A stretch of DNA of 19,180 bases, taken from Prevotella sp. GTDB lineage: Bacteria > Bacteroidota > Bacteroidia > Bacteroidales > Bacteroidaceae. Shown here one piece after another: positions 1 to 8,019 of the stretch. Position numbers and translations under genes: made by a program. Every line of letters starts with the position of its first letter. The first letter of the stretch is position 1. The DNA lies in contig JAJPYV010000371.1 of assembly GCA_021204735.1 (NCBI GenBank), positions 1 to 19,180 on the forward strand. The letters run 5' to 3'. The notes beneath the pieces are model-generated. The model was not told where the DNA came from. It did not search any database and saw nothing but the letters and a program-made list of their open reading frames with translations.

Positions 1-33
1 TCAAGAATGATAATTTTCTGTTGCATTATTCTT

Positions 34-765
34 TTATTGTATTTGATTTATAAATGTTTCAGCTTTTGATAATGTATCCAACTTTCCAATATCCATAATC
101 TTTAAGTTGGCTTTTTCTACTCCTTTTATAATTACCTTATCACAAATTTTTAGGTAAAAGTCGATAATACCAAACTTATCGGGAAAGTCTGCCATAAGAG
201 GAAACAAGCGAGGGTAAAATATATGTATTCCCGAAAAAGCCAGACACTTGCAATCTGATACACAGAGACCGGAATAAGGGCTTTTTACCTCACCCGTCTC
301 TATGTTAGTCCAACCAACAAGTCGCATATTGTCATCGAAAAGCAGATAACGCTTTGTCTTGCGGTTGCTGACAAGCAACGTGGCATCGCCCAACACATTA
401 TTAATATATAAGTCACGCAAATCGACACTACTCAATATATCAACATTATGTATAAGAATTGGAGCATCTGGCAAGAACAACGGAGCTGCTTTTTTGAGAC
501 CGCCGCCAGTATCGAGCAGACAATCGCTCTCATCACTGACCTGTATGTCCATACCGAAATTATCGTTAACATGGAGGAAATCAATTATCTGTTTAGCAAA
601 ATGATGGACATTAATAATAATCCTCTCACAACCGGCAGCTTTGAGATTTAGAATGGTATGTTCAAGCATTGGTGTTCCACTCACTCTGACGAGTGCCTTT
701 GGAATGGTGTCAGTAAGAGGTTTAAGGCGAGTGCCGAGACCAGCGGCGAAAATCATTGCCTGCAT
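34..765 (-). CDS. murU: MurU-like sugar-1-phosphate nucleotidyltransferase
   Basis: The protein belongs to the NTP_transferase family. The signature GLGTRLKPLTD lies close to the N-terminus and is followed by a PKALV segment that typically carries the substrate-phosphate lysine. The frame is open to 804, but family members start just before the MIFAAGLGT motif, so I chose the ATG at 765; starting at 804 would add 13 atypical residues. At about 243 residues it has the size of MurU, which makes UDP-MurNAc from MurNAc-1-phosphate and so bypasses de novo synthesis in peptidoglycan recycling. The gene follows the AmgK-like kinase by about 70 bases on the same strand, which is the main reason for preferring MurU over a glucose- or mannose-1-phosphate transferase. 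Substrate specificity is inferred from this pairing. The protein is expected to be cytoplasmic. No clear terminator is visible before the window edge. Confidence 0.75.
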   Translation of the reverse strand: MQAMIFAAGLGTRLKPLTDTIPKALVRVSGTPMLEHTILNLKAAGCERIIINVHHFAKQIIDFLHVNDNFGMDIQVSDESDCLLDTGGGLKKAAPLFLPDAPILIHNVDILSSVDLRDLYINNVLGDATLLVSNRKTKRYLLFDDNMRLVGWTNIETGEVKSPYSGLCVSDCKCLAFSGIHIFYPRLFPLMADFPDKFGIIDFYLKICDKVIIKGVEKANLKIMDIGKLDTLSKAETFINQIQ

Positions 766-835
766 ACCAGAATCTTTATTTGCTTTGCCTGAAATTTCTA
801 CCATAATGTTACTATGTAGTGTAGTGGATAACTAT

Positions 836-2380
836 TTATTTCCTTTTTAATACCTTATTAATATTCTGTTCCCTATGGATTACTTGCACCTCAACACCAA
901 ACTTCTCATAGATATGCTCCGCCAAATGTTGGGCTGCATAAACGCTGCGGTGCTGGCCACCAGTACAGCCGAAACAAAACATTAGATTTGTAAATCCTCT
1001 TTGGATATAACGACTTACATGGGCATCTGCAAGTTTGTAAACACTGTCGAGAAAAGTGAGAATTTCTCCATCATCTTCTAAAAAACGTATCACTGGCTCA
1101 TCAAGTCCATTGAATTGTTTGTACCTCTCATAACGCCCTGGATTATGGGTGGAACGACAGTCGAAGACATATCCGCCACCATTGCCAGACTCGTCAACCG
1201 GTATCCCCTTTTTATATGAAAAACTGTATATGCGTACTACCAATGGTCCTTTGTTGTCATATTTGGAAAATGTTGCCTGACCATCGGCTGGATTTGAGGA
1301 ATAAACATTGCTGTTTGTAATCTTGAAACCATCGGAACGGGTCAATGCTGGTTGTTCTGTGGGGGCAAACTGTGGTAGCTCTGTCAGTCGTCTTAGCATA
1401 TCCATCATATATGGATAGGGAAATACTTTCAGTTGTATCAGTTCACGAAGATTCTGCATTGCTGGTGGAATACTGTCAAGGAAATGTTTCTTACGCTCAA
1501 AATATCCCCTGAAACCGTATGCGCCAAGTACTTGCAATGTACGGAATAAGACAAACTGGCAAAGACGCTCCACGAAATGACGGACAGAGGGAATTTCCAC
1601 ATAGTTTTTTAGTGAATAATAATATTCATAAAGCAACTCACGGCGCAGTTTGTTGGGGTATCTTGCCGATGCCTGCCACAGGAACGAAGCCAAGTCGTAA
1701 TAATACGGTCCTTTACGCCCTCCTTGAAAGTCAATGAAAAATGGGTTCTCATCTTTGTCGAGCATTATATTGCGGGCCTGGAAATCACGGTACATAAAAC
1801 TGTCTGACTTCTCTTTCAGAAGTTCCTTGGCGAATAGGCGGAAGTCTGCCTCTAATTTCAATTCATGGAAATCGAGGTCTGTAGGTTTCAGAAAACAGTA
1901 TTTGAAATAGTTAAGGTCGAAGAGCACGCTGTTCTCATCAAATTCTGGCTGCGGATAACAGTTTGACCAGTCTAAACCATGTGCGCCCCTTATCTGTATA
2001 TTTGGCAACTGTCTGATTGTTTTTATCAGCAGACTTTTCTCGTGGTTATTGTATCTTCCTCCTGCCTCACGTCCACCTTTAATGGCATCAAACAGAGATA
2101 GAGAGCCCAAATCATCCTGCAAATACGCAAGTTCATCATCTGAAACTGCCAATACCTGAGGCACGGGAAGTTGCTGTTGTCTGAAATGTCTCGACAGATA
2201 AGTAAAAGCATGATCCTCATCCTGACTTGTACCGATAACGCCTACCACAGTAGTGCCGTCTGTTGCCGTGAGGCGGTAATATTCACGGTTACTGCCTGCA
2301 GCCTGTAATTTTTCCACGCTTGCCGGTGATGATCCTTTCCAGGAATAGTACAAATCCAAAAGCCTCTGCATATCAGACAA
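836..2380 (-). CDS. amgK: AmgK-like sugar kinase fused to a RapZ C-terminal domain
   Basis: This 514-residue protein has two parts. Residues 1 to about 340 are an aminoglycoside-phosphotransferase (APH) fold kinase: the catalytic loop is FMYRDFQARN (Asp199) and the metal-binding motif is IDFQGG (Asp217), as in AmgK, the anomeric MurNAc/GlcNAc kinase of cell-wall recycling. Residues about 377-514 match the C-terminal domain of RapZ, with SFSYKKGIP, VFDCRSTHNP and the hallmark FGCTGGQHRSV at 470-480. In E. coli that RapZ domain binds glucosamine-6-phosphate and the GlmY/GlmZ small RNAs. The RapZ N-terminal P-loop domain is absent here. AmgK proteins without the extension are only about 340 residues long. 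The MurU-like gene follows on the same strand, supporting a recycling role. The kinase call is firm as a family; the exact sugar, and what the RapZ part senses, are inferred. Confidence 0.8.
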   Translation of the reverse strand: MSDMQRLLDLYYSWKGSSPASVEKLQAAGSNREYYRLTATDGTTVVGVIGTSQDEDHAFTYLSRHFRQQQLPVPQVLAVSDDELAYLQDDLGSLSLFDAIKGGREAGGRYNNHEKSLLIKTIRQLPNIQIRGAHGLDWSNCYPQPEFDENSVLFDLNYFKYCFLKPTDLDFHELKLEADFRLFAKELLKEKSDSFMYRDFQARNIMLDKDENPFFIDFQGGRKGPYYYDLASFLWQASARYPNKLRRELLYEYYYSLKNYVEIPSVRHFVERLCQFVLFRTLQVLGAYGFRGYFERKKHFLDSIPPAMQNLRELIQLKVFPYPYMMDMLRRLTELPQFAPTEQPALTRSDGFKITNSNVYSSNPADGQATFSKYDNKGPLVVRIYSFSYKKGIPVDESGNGGGYVFDCRSTHNPGRYERYKQFNGLDEPVIRFLEDDGEILTFLDSVYKLADAHVSRYIQRGFTNLMFCFGCTGGQHRSVYAAQHLAEHIYEKFGVEVQVIHREQNINKVLKRK

Positions 2381-2405
2381 CTGATTGTCTCGTTTTAACT
2401 GTATG

Positions 2406-2437
2406 CAAACTTACATATATTTTCCCGAATTAAAAAC
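2406..2437 (-). promoter_or_regulatory. probable promoter of the amgK-murU unit
   Basis: Read on the minus strand, 2413-2406 is TAAGTTTG, a full match to the Bacteroidetes -7 element TAnnTTTG. The -33 region about 20 bases upstream is T-rich (TTTT) but lacks a perfect TTTG. The expected start of transcription is near 2400, giving a leader of only about 20 bases before the ATG at 2380. Confidence 0.5.
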
Positions 2438-2520
2438 TAATTGAAATAAAAATTATATGCTCTTGCACAATAGGGTTTAGACAGCGTTTTCTTCTTCTGT
2501 AAATAATAATTATCCAAACA

Positions 2521-2553
2521 TAAAAATGTGACACGGGTTAAACCATGCCACAT
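2521..2553 (-). terminator. intrinsic terminator after the pectate lyase gene
   Basis: A 10-base-pair stem (2527-2536 with 2543-2552, including two G-U pairs in the minus-strand RNA) encloses a 6-base loop. In the minus-strand transcript it is followed by five U residues (2526-2522). It lies 27 bases past the pectate lyase stop and ends the pectin operon before the amgK promoter. Confidence 0.7.
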
Positions 2554-2579
2554 TCCATATTATATTATAATAATGTATA

Positions 2580-4229
2580 TCACATAATCACCTTGTCGGT
2601 GGATGTAGTGCCGTTGCTGTAAGTAATTTTACGGATACTGATACCGTTAGCTGGCTTGCTGATTTTCACGCCACCGATAGTATAATACTCTATCTTAGAT
2701 ACTTCTGATGTTGCCTTGGATAGGGATATTCCTGTTGTTGTATATGCTGGATAATACTCGTCAACAGCATCAAGGGCATCCTCATTCTCGGCTTTCATAA
2801 TATCCTCAACAAGTGAGTTTATGTAAACCTCAAGATTGGTGTACCAACCTTTCTCTGTATCTATGGTATATAAGTTACCATCTGTTTCATCGTTAGGATC
2901 AAGTCCGTTTGCTATCTCCCAATCATCTGGAATACCGTCACCATCAGTATCAAAACCATCTGGTCTATATACAGCCTCTGTTTCTGGATAACCACCAACA
3001 TCCTCTGGGGTGTCAATAATACCTTCCAACCCTGTAACACTACCCGTATATGTTGCTGTTCCTGTCTCTGCCTCTTCCATATATCTTGCATCACAAGCAT
3101 CACGGTAGAGGGAAGCACCAGCGTATGCCATTACCTTAGAGTATGTATTAACAGCAGAGTGAGTAGTGATAGTACCTGTAGCTATCGGCTCAGTCAGTTT
3201 GATGGTATCTCTAATTGTACCTTTAGAATCATCACCATCTACGGTAACACCGTCCCAGTCGTAATTCTCACCCATATCTCTTACATAGTTGCCATCGATA
3301 TAGAAATGTCCGTATGTATTTTTGGGAATCACCTCATCACTGTTAGATCCCGTACAACTGCACTCGAAAACTCTGTATTTGTTCTTTGTTGCAGGACCAT
3401 ATTTGTAATAGTTGTTCACGATGTTGTGATAGCCACCCATACCACCGTATGCTCCGTTTCCTTGTCCCCAGTTGTATATCAGATTATTACGAAGGTCAAC
3501 TTGCTCAGCCTCAATACTGCTTGCGTAATTATCGGCAGCTGAGCCACGCCAACCGTAACGTGCTCCGTTAAGACGCGGGGAACGGTTAGTATGGTGAGCC
3601 AAAAGGTTATGATGGAATGATGCGCTCTTGCCGCCCCAGATACCACCGTAGCCATGTGCACCCTTTTCGTGTCCGGCATTATTCAGACTTTCAGCAATAG
3701 TACACCATTGCATTGTGAAGTTTTTGTTGTCATAGAAAGAGGCGCACTCATCGATACTCCAGCTGAACGAACAATGGTCGAGAATTATATTGGCATAATT
3801 CCTTCCCCAACAAGCGTCAGCACCATCATTCACATCCTTCTCATTACCTCTTCTTACACGAATATAACGCATTATAATATTACTTCCATATATTTGCACT
3901 GTATAATAGCGTATAGTGATACCAGGATAGGGAGCAGTCTGCCCTGCAATCGTAGTATTGCCAAGAATCTTGAGGTCTGATTCCAAATCTATAACACCAC
4001 CTACATCGAAGACGATAGTCTTTGTATTAGCGGTGCTCACAGCCTCACGCAAAGAGCCTTCACCAGAGTCATTGAGGTTGGTAACATGAATCACCGTACC
4101 CCCACGACCACCAGTAGCATCACGGCCAAAACCTTCTGCACCAGGAAAAGCATGTTTTGTATCTTGTGCGAAAGCAGTAACAGTACTGAAAAGTGCCATT
4201 ACTGCGAATAAGAAAATCTTTTTAACCAT
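2580..4229 (-). CDS. secreted PL1-type pectate lyase
   Basis: The 549-residue protein starts with a signal peptide (residues 1-21, ending TAFA-Q). The lyase domain runs from about 28 to 400. It shows FPGAEGFGRDATGG at the start, the PL1 hallmark LDHCSFSWSIDE at 150-161, and HHNLLAHHTNRSPRL at 206-220 with the presumed catalytic Arg219. Pectate lyases of this family cut polygalacturonate by beta-elimination, usually with calcium. A segment DTDGDGIPDDWE (427-438) looks like a thrombospondin-type-3 calcium-binding repeat. The last 50 residues (EYYTIGGVKIS, then GISIRKI, then DKVIM) resemble a T9SS C-terminal sorting domain of Prevotella type, so the enzyme may be exported to the cell surface. 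It follows the GH28-GH105 gene by 56 bases, so the two are probably co-transcribed. Lyase family is clear; fine substrate specificity and T9SS export are inferred. Confidence 0.88.
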   Translation of the reverse strand: MVKKIFLFAVMALFSTVTAFAQDTKHAFPGAEGFGRDATGGRGGTVIHVTNLNDSGEGSLREAVSTANTKTIVFDVGGVIDLESDLKILGNTTIAGQTAPYPGITIRYYTVQIYGSNIIMRYIRVRRGNEKDVNDGADACWGRNYANIILDHCSFSWSIDECASFYDNKNFTMQWCTIAESLNNAGHEKGAHGYGGIWGGKSASFHHNLLAHHTNRSPRLNGARYGWRGSAADNYASSIEAEQVDLRNNLIYNWGQGNGAYGGMGGYHNIVNNYYKYGPATKNKYRVFECSCTGSNSDEVIPKNTYGHFYIDGNYVRDMGENYDWDGVTVDGDDSKGTIRDTIKLTEPIATGTITTHSAVNTYSKVMAYAGASLYRDACDARYMEEAETGTATYTGSVTGLEGIIDTPEDVGGYPETEAVYRPDGFDTDGDGIPDDWEIANGLDPNDETDGNLYTIDTEKGWYTNLEVYINSLVEDIMKAENEDALDAVDEYYPAYTTTGISLSKATSEVSKIEYYTIGGVKISKPANGISIRKITYSNGTTSTDKVIM

Positions 4230-4285
4230 AAAAATTTAATGTTTTGTTTATTCAATTAGTTCTATTGTATATTTCAATAATAATC

Positions 4286-6853
4286 TTACTTGTTCAATGC
4301 AGCTACATCATAACCTAAACGCTCCATTTCAAGGGAAGCCCAGATGAACGGACCTACGCCTTTTGCGTCGTTGTCGCGGATAGGCTCACTGATGTAGTAT
4401 TCGAAAGAACCGTCACGGCGAGGATTACTGTCTGGACCAAGACCTGATACCTCACAACATTTCGTAAGAGAAATGGTCTTGTCAGGATTTACCTTTATGA
4501 ATTGACTGATGATACCCTTATAGGCTTTGATACCGGCATCACGCATGTCATCACCTACATATCCCAAACGTGCTGCCTTGAGCAGACAGTATGCAAACAT
4601 CGAAGAAGCGGTGGCTTCAAAATAGTTGCCTTCTTTCTCGCCAACATCCATTACGTCGTACCAAACACCTGTGGCCTGATCCTGGTATTTCACGGTTTTC
4701 TCAAGTACATTCTTCAATATATCTATGAGATCCTGACGCTGTGCGTAATCCTCTGGCAGTGCATCAAGTACCTCAACTATTGCCATTGCAAACCAACCTT
4801 GTGCGCGGCTCCATGTATGTTGTGACAAACCTGTTTCCTTATTTGCCCAGAACATATCATGTGTCTCATCCCAAGCGTGCTTCCACGATTGTGTATTCTC
4901 ATCGTATGTGCGTGCGTTGGTCTTTTCTATCTGCATTACTGCATCATCATAAACTTTTTGTGTCTTCTTCTTTAAATATGGTGCTGATGCGGTGTAGAAA
5001 GGAAGTCCCATGAAAATACCATCAAGCCAAACTTGCTTAGCATAGATTGCCTTGTGCCACCATACGCCTTCGTCTGTGCGTGGCTGCTTCTCAAGCTGTT
5101 TGAACAATGTCTTTAATGCAGTCAGATTTTTTTTTTCAGGATAAAGCTGGTCCCAACGGAGTACGAATTTACCTGTACGTATTTGATCGAGATTGTAGTC
5201 CTTAATGTCGTAAGTCTTGATATTTCCCTTCTCGTCAATCATTTCATCACAATACTGTTTCAGATAGTCAACGATACTTTCATCTTTGTATGCAAGATAT
5301 GTGTCAAGCATCGACTCCATTTCAATACCCATTACATAGCTCCACTTCGGTTTCTTTGCAAAATCAAGCATATAGGGCTTGTCCACACGCTGCATTTCTG
5401 AATGTGTCAGCCATTCGCTATAGTTCTTGTAAGGGGCCTCGGTAAGCACGAGAGAACCGTTGATATACAGGTTTTCGTAATTCACGTCTTTTGTCTGACC
5501 AGTGATGTTGATAGGTTTGTCGTATACGCCATCAAACTTACAGTCTTTCACATTGATGTTGTAGACATTGGTACGGTCTTCGAAACCTACAATCATTACA
5601 CCATACTTACTCTTGTTACATGTAACGTTCTCCATGTAGACATTGCGTACTGTAGGATAGAATCCTCGCTGTCCAACCTCATTCGGCTCATAGTCAAGGT
5701 TTATCTTTAATACGGCTTCTGCACACTGACCCACCTTGATGTTACGCATATATATATCTTCGATTACACCACCACGAAGAGAATTTGTCTTTATACGTAG
5801 AATACGTTCAAGATTAGGACTGTCCATCTCACAGTTCTCTACGAACACATTATTGCAACCGCCGGAAATCTCTGAACCGATAACCACACCACCGTGACCG
5901 TCTTTCATCAAACAGTTACGGATAATCATATTCTTACTTGGAAGTCCTACATAGCGTCCTTTTCCACCCTCACGGCCATCTTCGTTACGTCCGCTCTTTA
6001 TAGCTATACAGTCGTCACCAGTACTGAAGATACAGTTTTCTATAAGTACATTCTCACATGACTCTGGGTCACAACCGTCTCCGTTAGGACCATCGTTTTC
6101 AATAGTCACGTTCCTTACAGTGATGTTCTTACTCAACAATGGGTGGATTACCCAGAACGGGGAGCGTAATAATGTAACTCCTTCAATAAGAATACCATCG
6201 CAATGGCACAGATTTATAAGTTGTGGACGCAAGCCCTTACCTGGCCCAAATACTCGTTCCTCAAGTGGAACTCCATCCTCAGCCATCTTCAACAAGTCTG
6301 CACGACCGCCTGGATTCTGCTGCTTTTCTGGAACTTCGATGTCTTTGCTCTTCGGAGTTTTTCCACTCATTAGCCACCATGTGTCGTCTGAACCGTTACC
6401 ATCAACGGTACCTTCACCTGTTATTGCAATATCTGTTTCTCCATACGCATAAATCAGTGGAGAATAATTCATACAGTCAAGACCTTCCCAACGTGTTTCT
6501 ACTACAGGATATAGATCTCTATCAAACACGAAGAAAAGAGTTGCGCCCTTCTCAATAACTAAATTAACATGACTCTTCAGCGTAATTGCGCCTGTATTCC
6601 ATGTACCTTCGGGAATCACAACTTTTCCACCGCCATCCTTTGAACAAGCTTCGATAGCACTGTTGATGGCTTTCTGGTTCTGTGCTGCTGTTGCAGTTAA
6701 CGATGCTCCATACTTCTCAATGCTGTATGTGCGGTCTGCAAATTCCGGCATCCTGATGCTGTCTTCGATTTGTTTGTACGTTGTTTCCCAAACCGATGCC
6801 ATCATCGTAAACGGAAACAATAAGCATACTAATACTGTCAGTAAATGTTTCAT
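4286..6853 (-). CDS. two-domain pectinase: GH28 polygalacturonase plus GH105 unsaturated uronyl hydrolase
   Basis: This 855-residue protein has a signal peptide (about residues 1-20). The first domain (about 40-470) is a GH28 beta-helix: it carries NGDGCD (257-262), STGDDCIAIKSG (277-288), DGHGGVVIGSE (318-328) and RILRIKT (350-356), which supply the three catalytic Asp, the His and the Arg-Lys pair of polygalacturonases. The second domain (about 495-850) is a GH105 alpha/alpha barrel with VWLDGIFMG (Asp611), HAWDETHDMFW (Asp662) and TWSRAQGW. These resemble YteR-type unsaturated rhamnogalacturonyl or galacturonyl hydrolases. The fusion would combine backbone cleavage with removal of the unsaturated uronic acid ends left by lyases such as the PL1 enzyme encoded next. 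No T9SS-like tail is visible at the C-terminus, so a periplasmic site is plausible. Each domain is near its usual family length. Confidence 0.9.
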   Translation of the reverse strand: MKHLLTVLVCLLFPFTMMASVWETTYKQIEDSIRMPEFADRTYSIEKYGASLTATAAQNQKAINSAIEACSKDGGGKVVIPEGTWNTGAITLKSHVNLVIEKGATLFFVFDRDLYPVVETRWEGLDCMNYSPLIYAYGETDIAITGEGTVDGNGSDDTWWLMSGKTPKSKDIEVPEKQQNPGGRADLLKMAEDGVPLEERVFGPGKGLRPQLINLCHCDGILIEGVTLLRSPFWVIHPLLSKNITVRNVTIENDGPNGDGCDPESCENVLIENCIFSTGDDCIAIKSGRNEDGREGGKGRYVGLPSKNMIIRNCLMKDGHGGVVIGSEISGGCNNVFVENCEMDSPNLERILRIKTNSLRGGVIEDIYMRNIKVGQCAEAVLKINLDYEPNEVGQRGFYPTVRNVYMENVTCNKSKYGVMIVGFEDRTNVYNINVKDCKFDGVYDKPINITGQTKDVNYENLYINGSLVLTEAPYKNYSEWLTHSEMQRVDKPYMLDFAKKPKWSYVMGIEMESMLDTYLAYKDESIVDYLKQYCDEMIDEKGNIKTYDIKDYNLDQIRTGKFVLRWDQLYPEKKNLTALKTLFKQLEKQPRTDEGVWWHKAIYAKQVWLDGIFMGLPFYTASAPYLKKKTQKVYDDAVMQIEKTNARTYDENTQSWKHAWDETHDMFWANKETGLSQHTWSRAQGWFAMAIVEVLDALPEDYAQRQDLIDILKNVLEKTVKYQDQATGVWYDVMDVGEKEGNYFEATASSMFAYCLLKAARLGYVGDDMRDAGIKAYKGIISQFIKVNPDKTISLTKCCEVSGLGPDSNPRRDGSFEYYISEPIRDNDAKGVGPFIWASLEMERLGYDVAALNK

Positions 6854-6915
6854 AGAAATTAAGTTTGTAAATTATTGTTTTTTAGAAATTAGTTCACATT
6901 TAAGATTACTCGCTA

Positions 6916-6943
6916 CAAAGATAACATAAAATGTTAAATAAAC
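6916..6943 (-). promoter_or_regulatory. probable promoter of the pectinase operon
   Basis: On the minus strand 6923-6916 reads TATCTTTG, a perfect TAnnTTTG element. About 20 bases upstream lies GTTTA (one mismatch to the TTTG -33 element). Transcription would start near 6910 and give a leader of about 57 bases. Confidence 0.55.
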
Positions 6944-6961
6944 GATGTTTTTATACAAAAA

Positions 6962-6993
6962 CTTGCTTTTATCAATATTAAACATTATTTTTG
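6962..6993 (+). promoter_or_regulatory. promoter-like element upstream of the candidate small RNA
   Basis: CTTG at 6962-6965 and TATTTTTG at 6986-6993 are separated by 20 bases, fitting the Bacteroidetes sigma-A pattern with one mismatch in the -33 box. No protein gene begins just downstream; two hairpins do. The expected start is near 7000. Confidence 0.5.
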
Positions 6994-6999
6994 CGACAT

Positions 7000-7069
7000 C
7001 TTATTTATGATTTCGGCTTTTTACGAAATCGTTTTTGAGGTTGGCTGCATCCTGCGCCAACCTCTTTTA
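7000..7069 (+). ncRNA. candidate small RNA with two hairpins, no known family
   Basis: Two perfect inverted repeats follow the promoter-like element. Hairpin 1 pairs GATTTCG (7009-7015) with CGAAATC (7024-7030) over an 8-base loop and is followed by GTTTTT. Hairpin 2 pairs GAGGTTGGC (7037-7045) with GCCAACCTC (7056-7064) over a 10-base loop and is followed by TTTTAG, as in an intrinsic terminator. No plus-strand gene ends upstream, so the hairpins cannot simply be the terminator of a visible gene. The simplest reading is a transcript of about 70 bases. It could also be a barrier against divergent read-through. I do not recognise it as a known RNA family. Confidence 0.4.
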
Positions 7070-7195
7070 GTATTTCCATTTCTGAATCATCAATAAAAAG
7101 ATGATAAATAATCGCGCAAAACGAGCCTTAATCGTATGTAAAGATAGCTGTGTAATCATTAAAAAGCAAGAATTTAGTGATATTTTGAAAAAATA

Positions 7196-7227
7196 TTTGC
7201 GTGAAAAAATAAATATAATTATATTTG
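7196..7227 (+). promoter_or_regulatory. full-consensus promoter of the sigma factor gene
   Basis: TTTG (7196-7199), 20 bases, then TATATTTG (7220-7227) matches the Bacteroidetes housekeeping promoter without a mismatch. The start should be near 7234, giving a leader of about 80 bases. This suggests transcription by the primary sigma factor. Confidence 0.75.
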
Positions 7228-7315
7228 CAACCGAGTTAATTACAAATTATTTGAAAACAATTTAAAATATAAGCCTATCGAAACACCATTACTTCAATAA
7301 TAAAGAAGTTATATA

Positions 7316-7912
7316 ATGGAAAATATCAAAAAGCTGACTGACGAAGAGTTGGCTTTGTCCTATATCAAGGGGGACAATAAGGCATTTGATGAGTTGCTTT
7401 CACGCAACCAAAATAAGTTGTTTTCTTATATTTTGTTCATCGTCCGCGACGAGGACAAAGCTAATGACTTATTCCAAGAAACTTTTGTCAAAGTTATTAC
7501 TAAGCTGCATCAGGGCCGGTATGTCGATAGTGGCAAGTTTGGAGCATGGATTATGCGTATCGCTCATAATGTCATAATGGATTGGTACCGTGAGCAACGC
7601 GCTCGTAACATCGTTGAACCAACAGAGGAAAATGACCTTTCCAATATCGGTGGTAGTAATATATTGGACTCCAACGTGGAAAACCAATTCGTCAAAGAAC
7701 AGGTGATGTGCGATGTTAAAAAAATGATGAACCTATTGCCCCCTACGCAAAGGGAAGTCGTTTTTATGCGCTTTTATCAGAATATGTCGTTCAAAGAAAT
7801 TGCAGAACTTACTGGCGTAAGCATCAACACCTCATTGGGGCGCATGAGATATGCTATTCTAAATCTCCGGCGCATGACAAAAGAGCATAACATCGTATTG
7901 CAATTGGATTAA
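7316..7912 (+). CDS. ECF-type sigma-70 family RNA polymerase sigma factor
   Basis: The 198-residue protein has sigma region 2 at about residues 10-98, with the core-binding DLFQETFVKV and the promoter-melting FGAWIMRIAHNVIMDWYR. A variable acidic linker of about 30 residues follows. Region 4 lies at about 130-190, with LPPTQREVVFMRFYQNMSF and the helix-turn-helix FKEIAELTGVSINTSLGRM. The two-domain layout without regions 1 and 3 is that of ECF sigma factors. ECF genes often have an anti-sigma gene next to them, but here a terminator follows directly, so control must be different. In Porphyromonas gingivalis an ECF factor, SigP, works with PorX. Whether this gene corresponds to SigP cannot be told from the sequence alone. 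Family call is firm; regulon unknown. Confidence 0.9.
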   Translation: MENIKKLTDEELALSYIKGDNKAFDELLSRNQNKLFSYILFIVRDEDKANDLFQETFVKVITKLHQGRYVDSGKFGAWIMRIAHNVIMDWYREQRARNIVEPTEENDLSNIGGSNILDSNVENQFVKEQVMCDVKKMMNLLPPTQREVVFMRFYQNMSFKEIAELTGVSINTSLGRMRYAILNLRRMTKEHNIVLQLD

Positions 7913-7960
7913 GTAATTTTTCATAAGCGCAGATTATATAAAAGCCAACATCTAATTAGA

Positions 7961-8002
7961 CAAAACAAAAACCGCCTGATTTTTAGGCGGTTTTTTGTTT
8001 TG
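7961..8002. terminator. bidirectional terminator between the sigma factor gene and rpe
   Basis: A nearly perfect palindrome has the core ACCGCCT / AGGCGGT and flanking A-rich and T-rich arms (CAAAAC on the left, GTTTTG on the right) that also pair, with a single-base bulge. Read on either strand it gives a GC stem followed by a U tract. It therefore suits both the plus-strand sigma factor gene and the converging rpe gene. Confidence 0.85.
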
Positions 8003-8019
8003 TGCTTCTTGCTAATTCA

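Larger units (their letters stand above)
6854..7315. other. divergent intergenic control region between the pectin operon and the sigma factor gene
   Basis: This 462-base AT-rich stretch holds no convincing protein gene. It contains the minus-strand promoter of the pectin operon (6916-6943), a plus-strand promoter with two hairpins interpreted as a small RNA gene (6962-7069), a weak ATCATC/GATGAT hairpin at 7086-7105, and the sigma factor promoter (7196-7227) with a leader of about 80 bases. Nothing recognisable was seen in 7106-7195. Confidence 0.6.

Noticed and set aside
3..33. Weak inverted repeat AAGAAT...ATTCTT after murU
   Set aside because: The stem is AT-only with a bulge and lacks a convincing U tract; the window edge prevents a decision, so it was not called a terminator.
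3159..3542. Plus-strand ORF of 127 codons inside the pectate lyase gene
   Set aside because: It is antisense to a strongly supported PL1 domain and contains no motif of its own.
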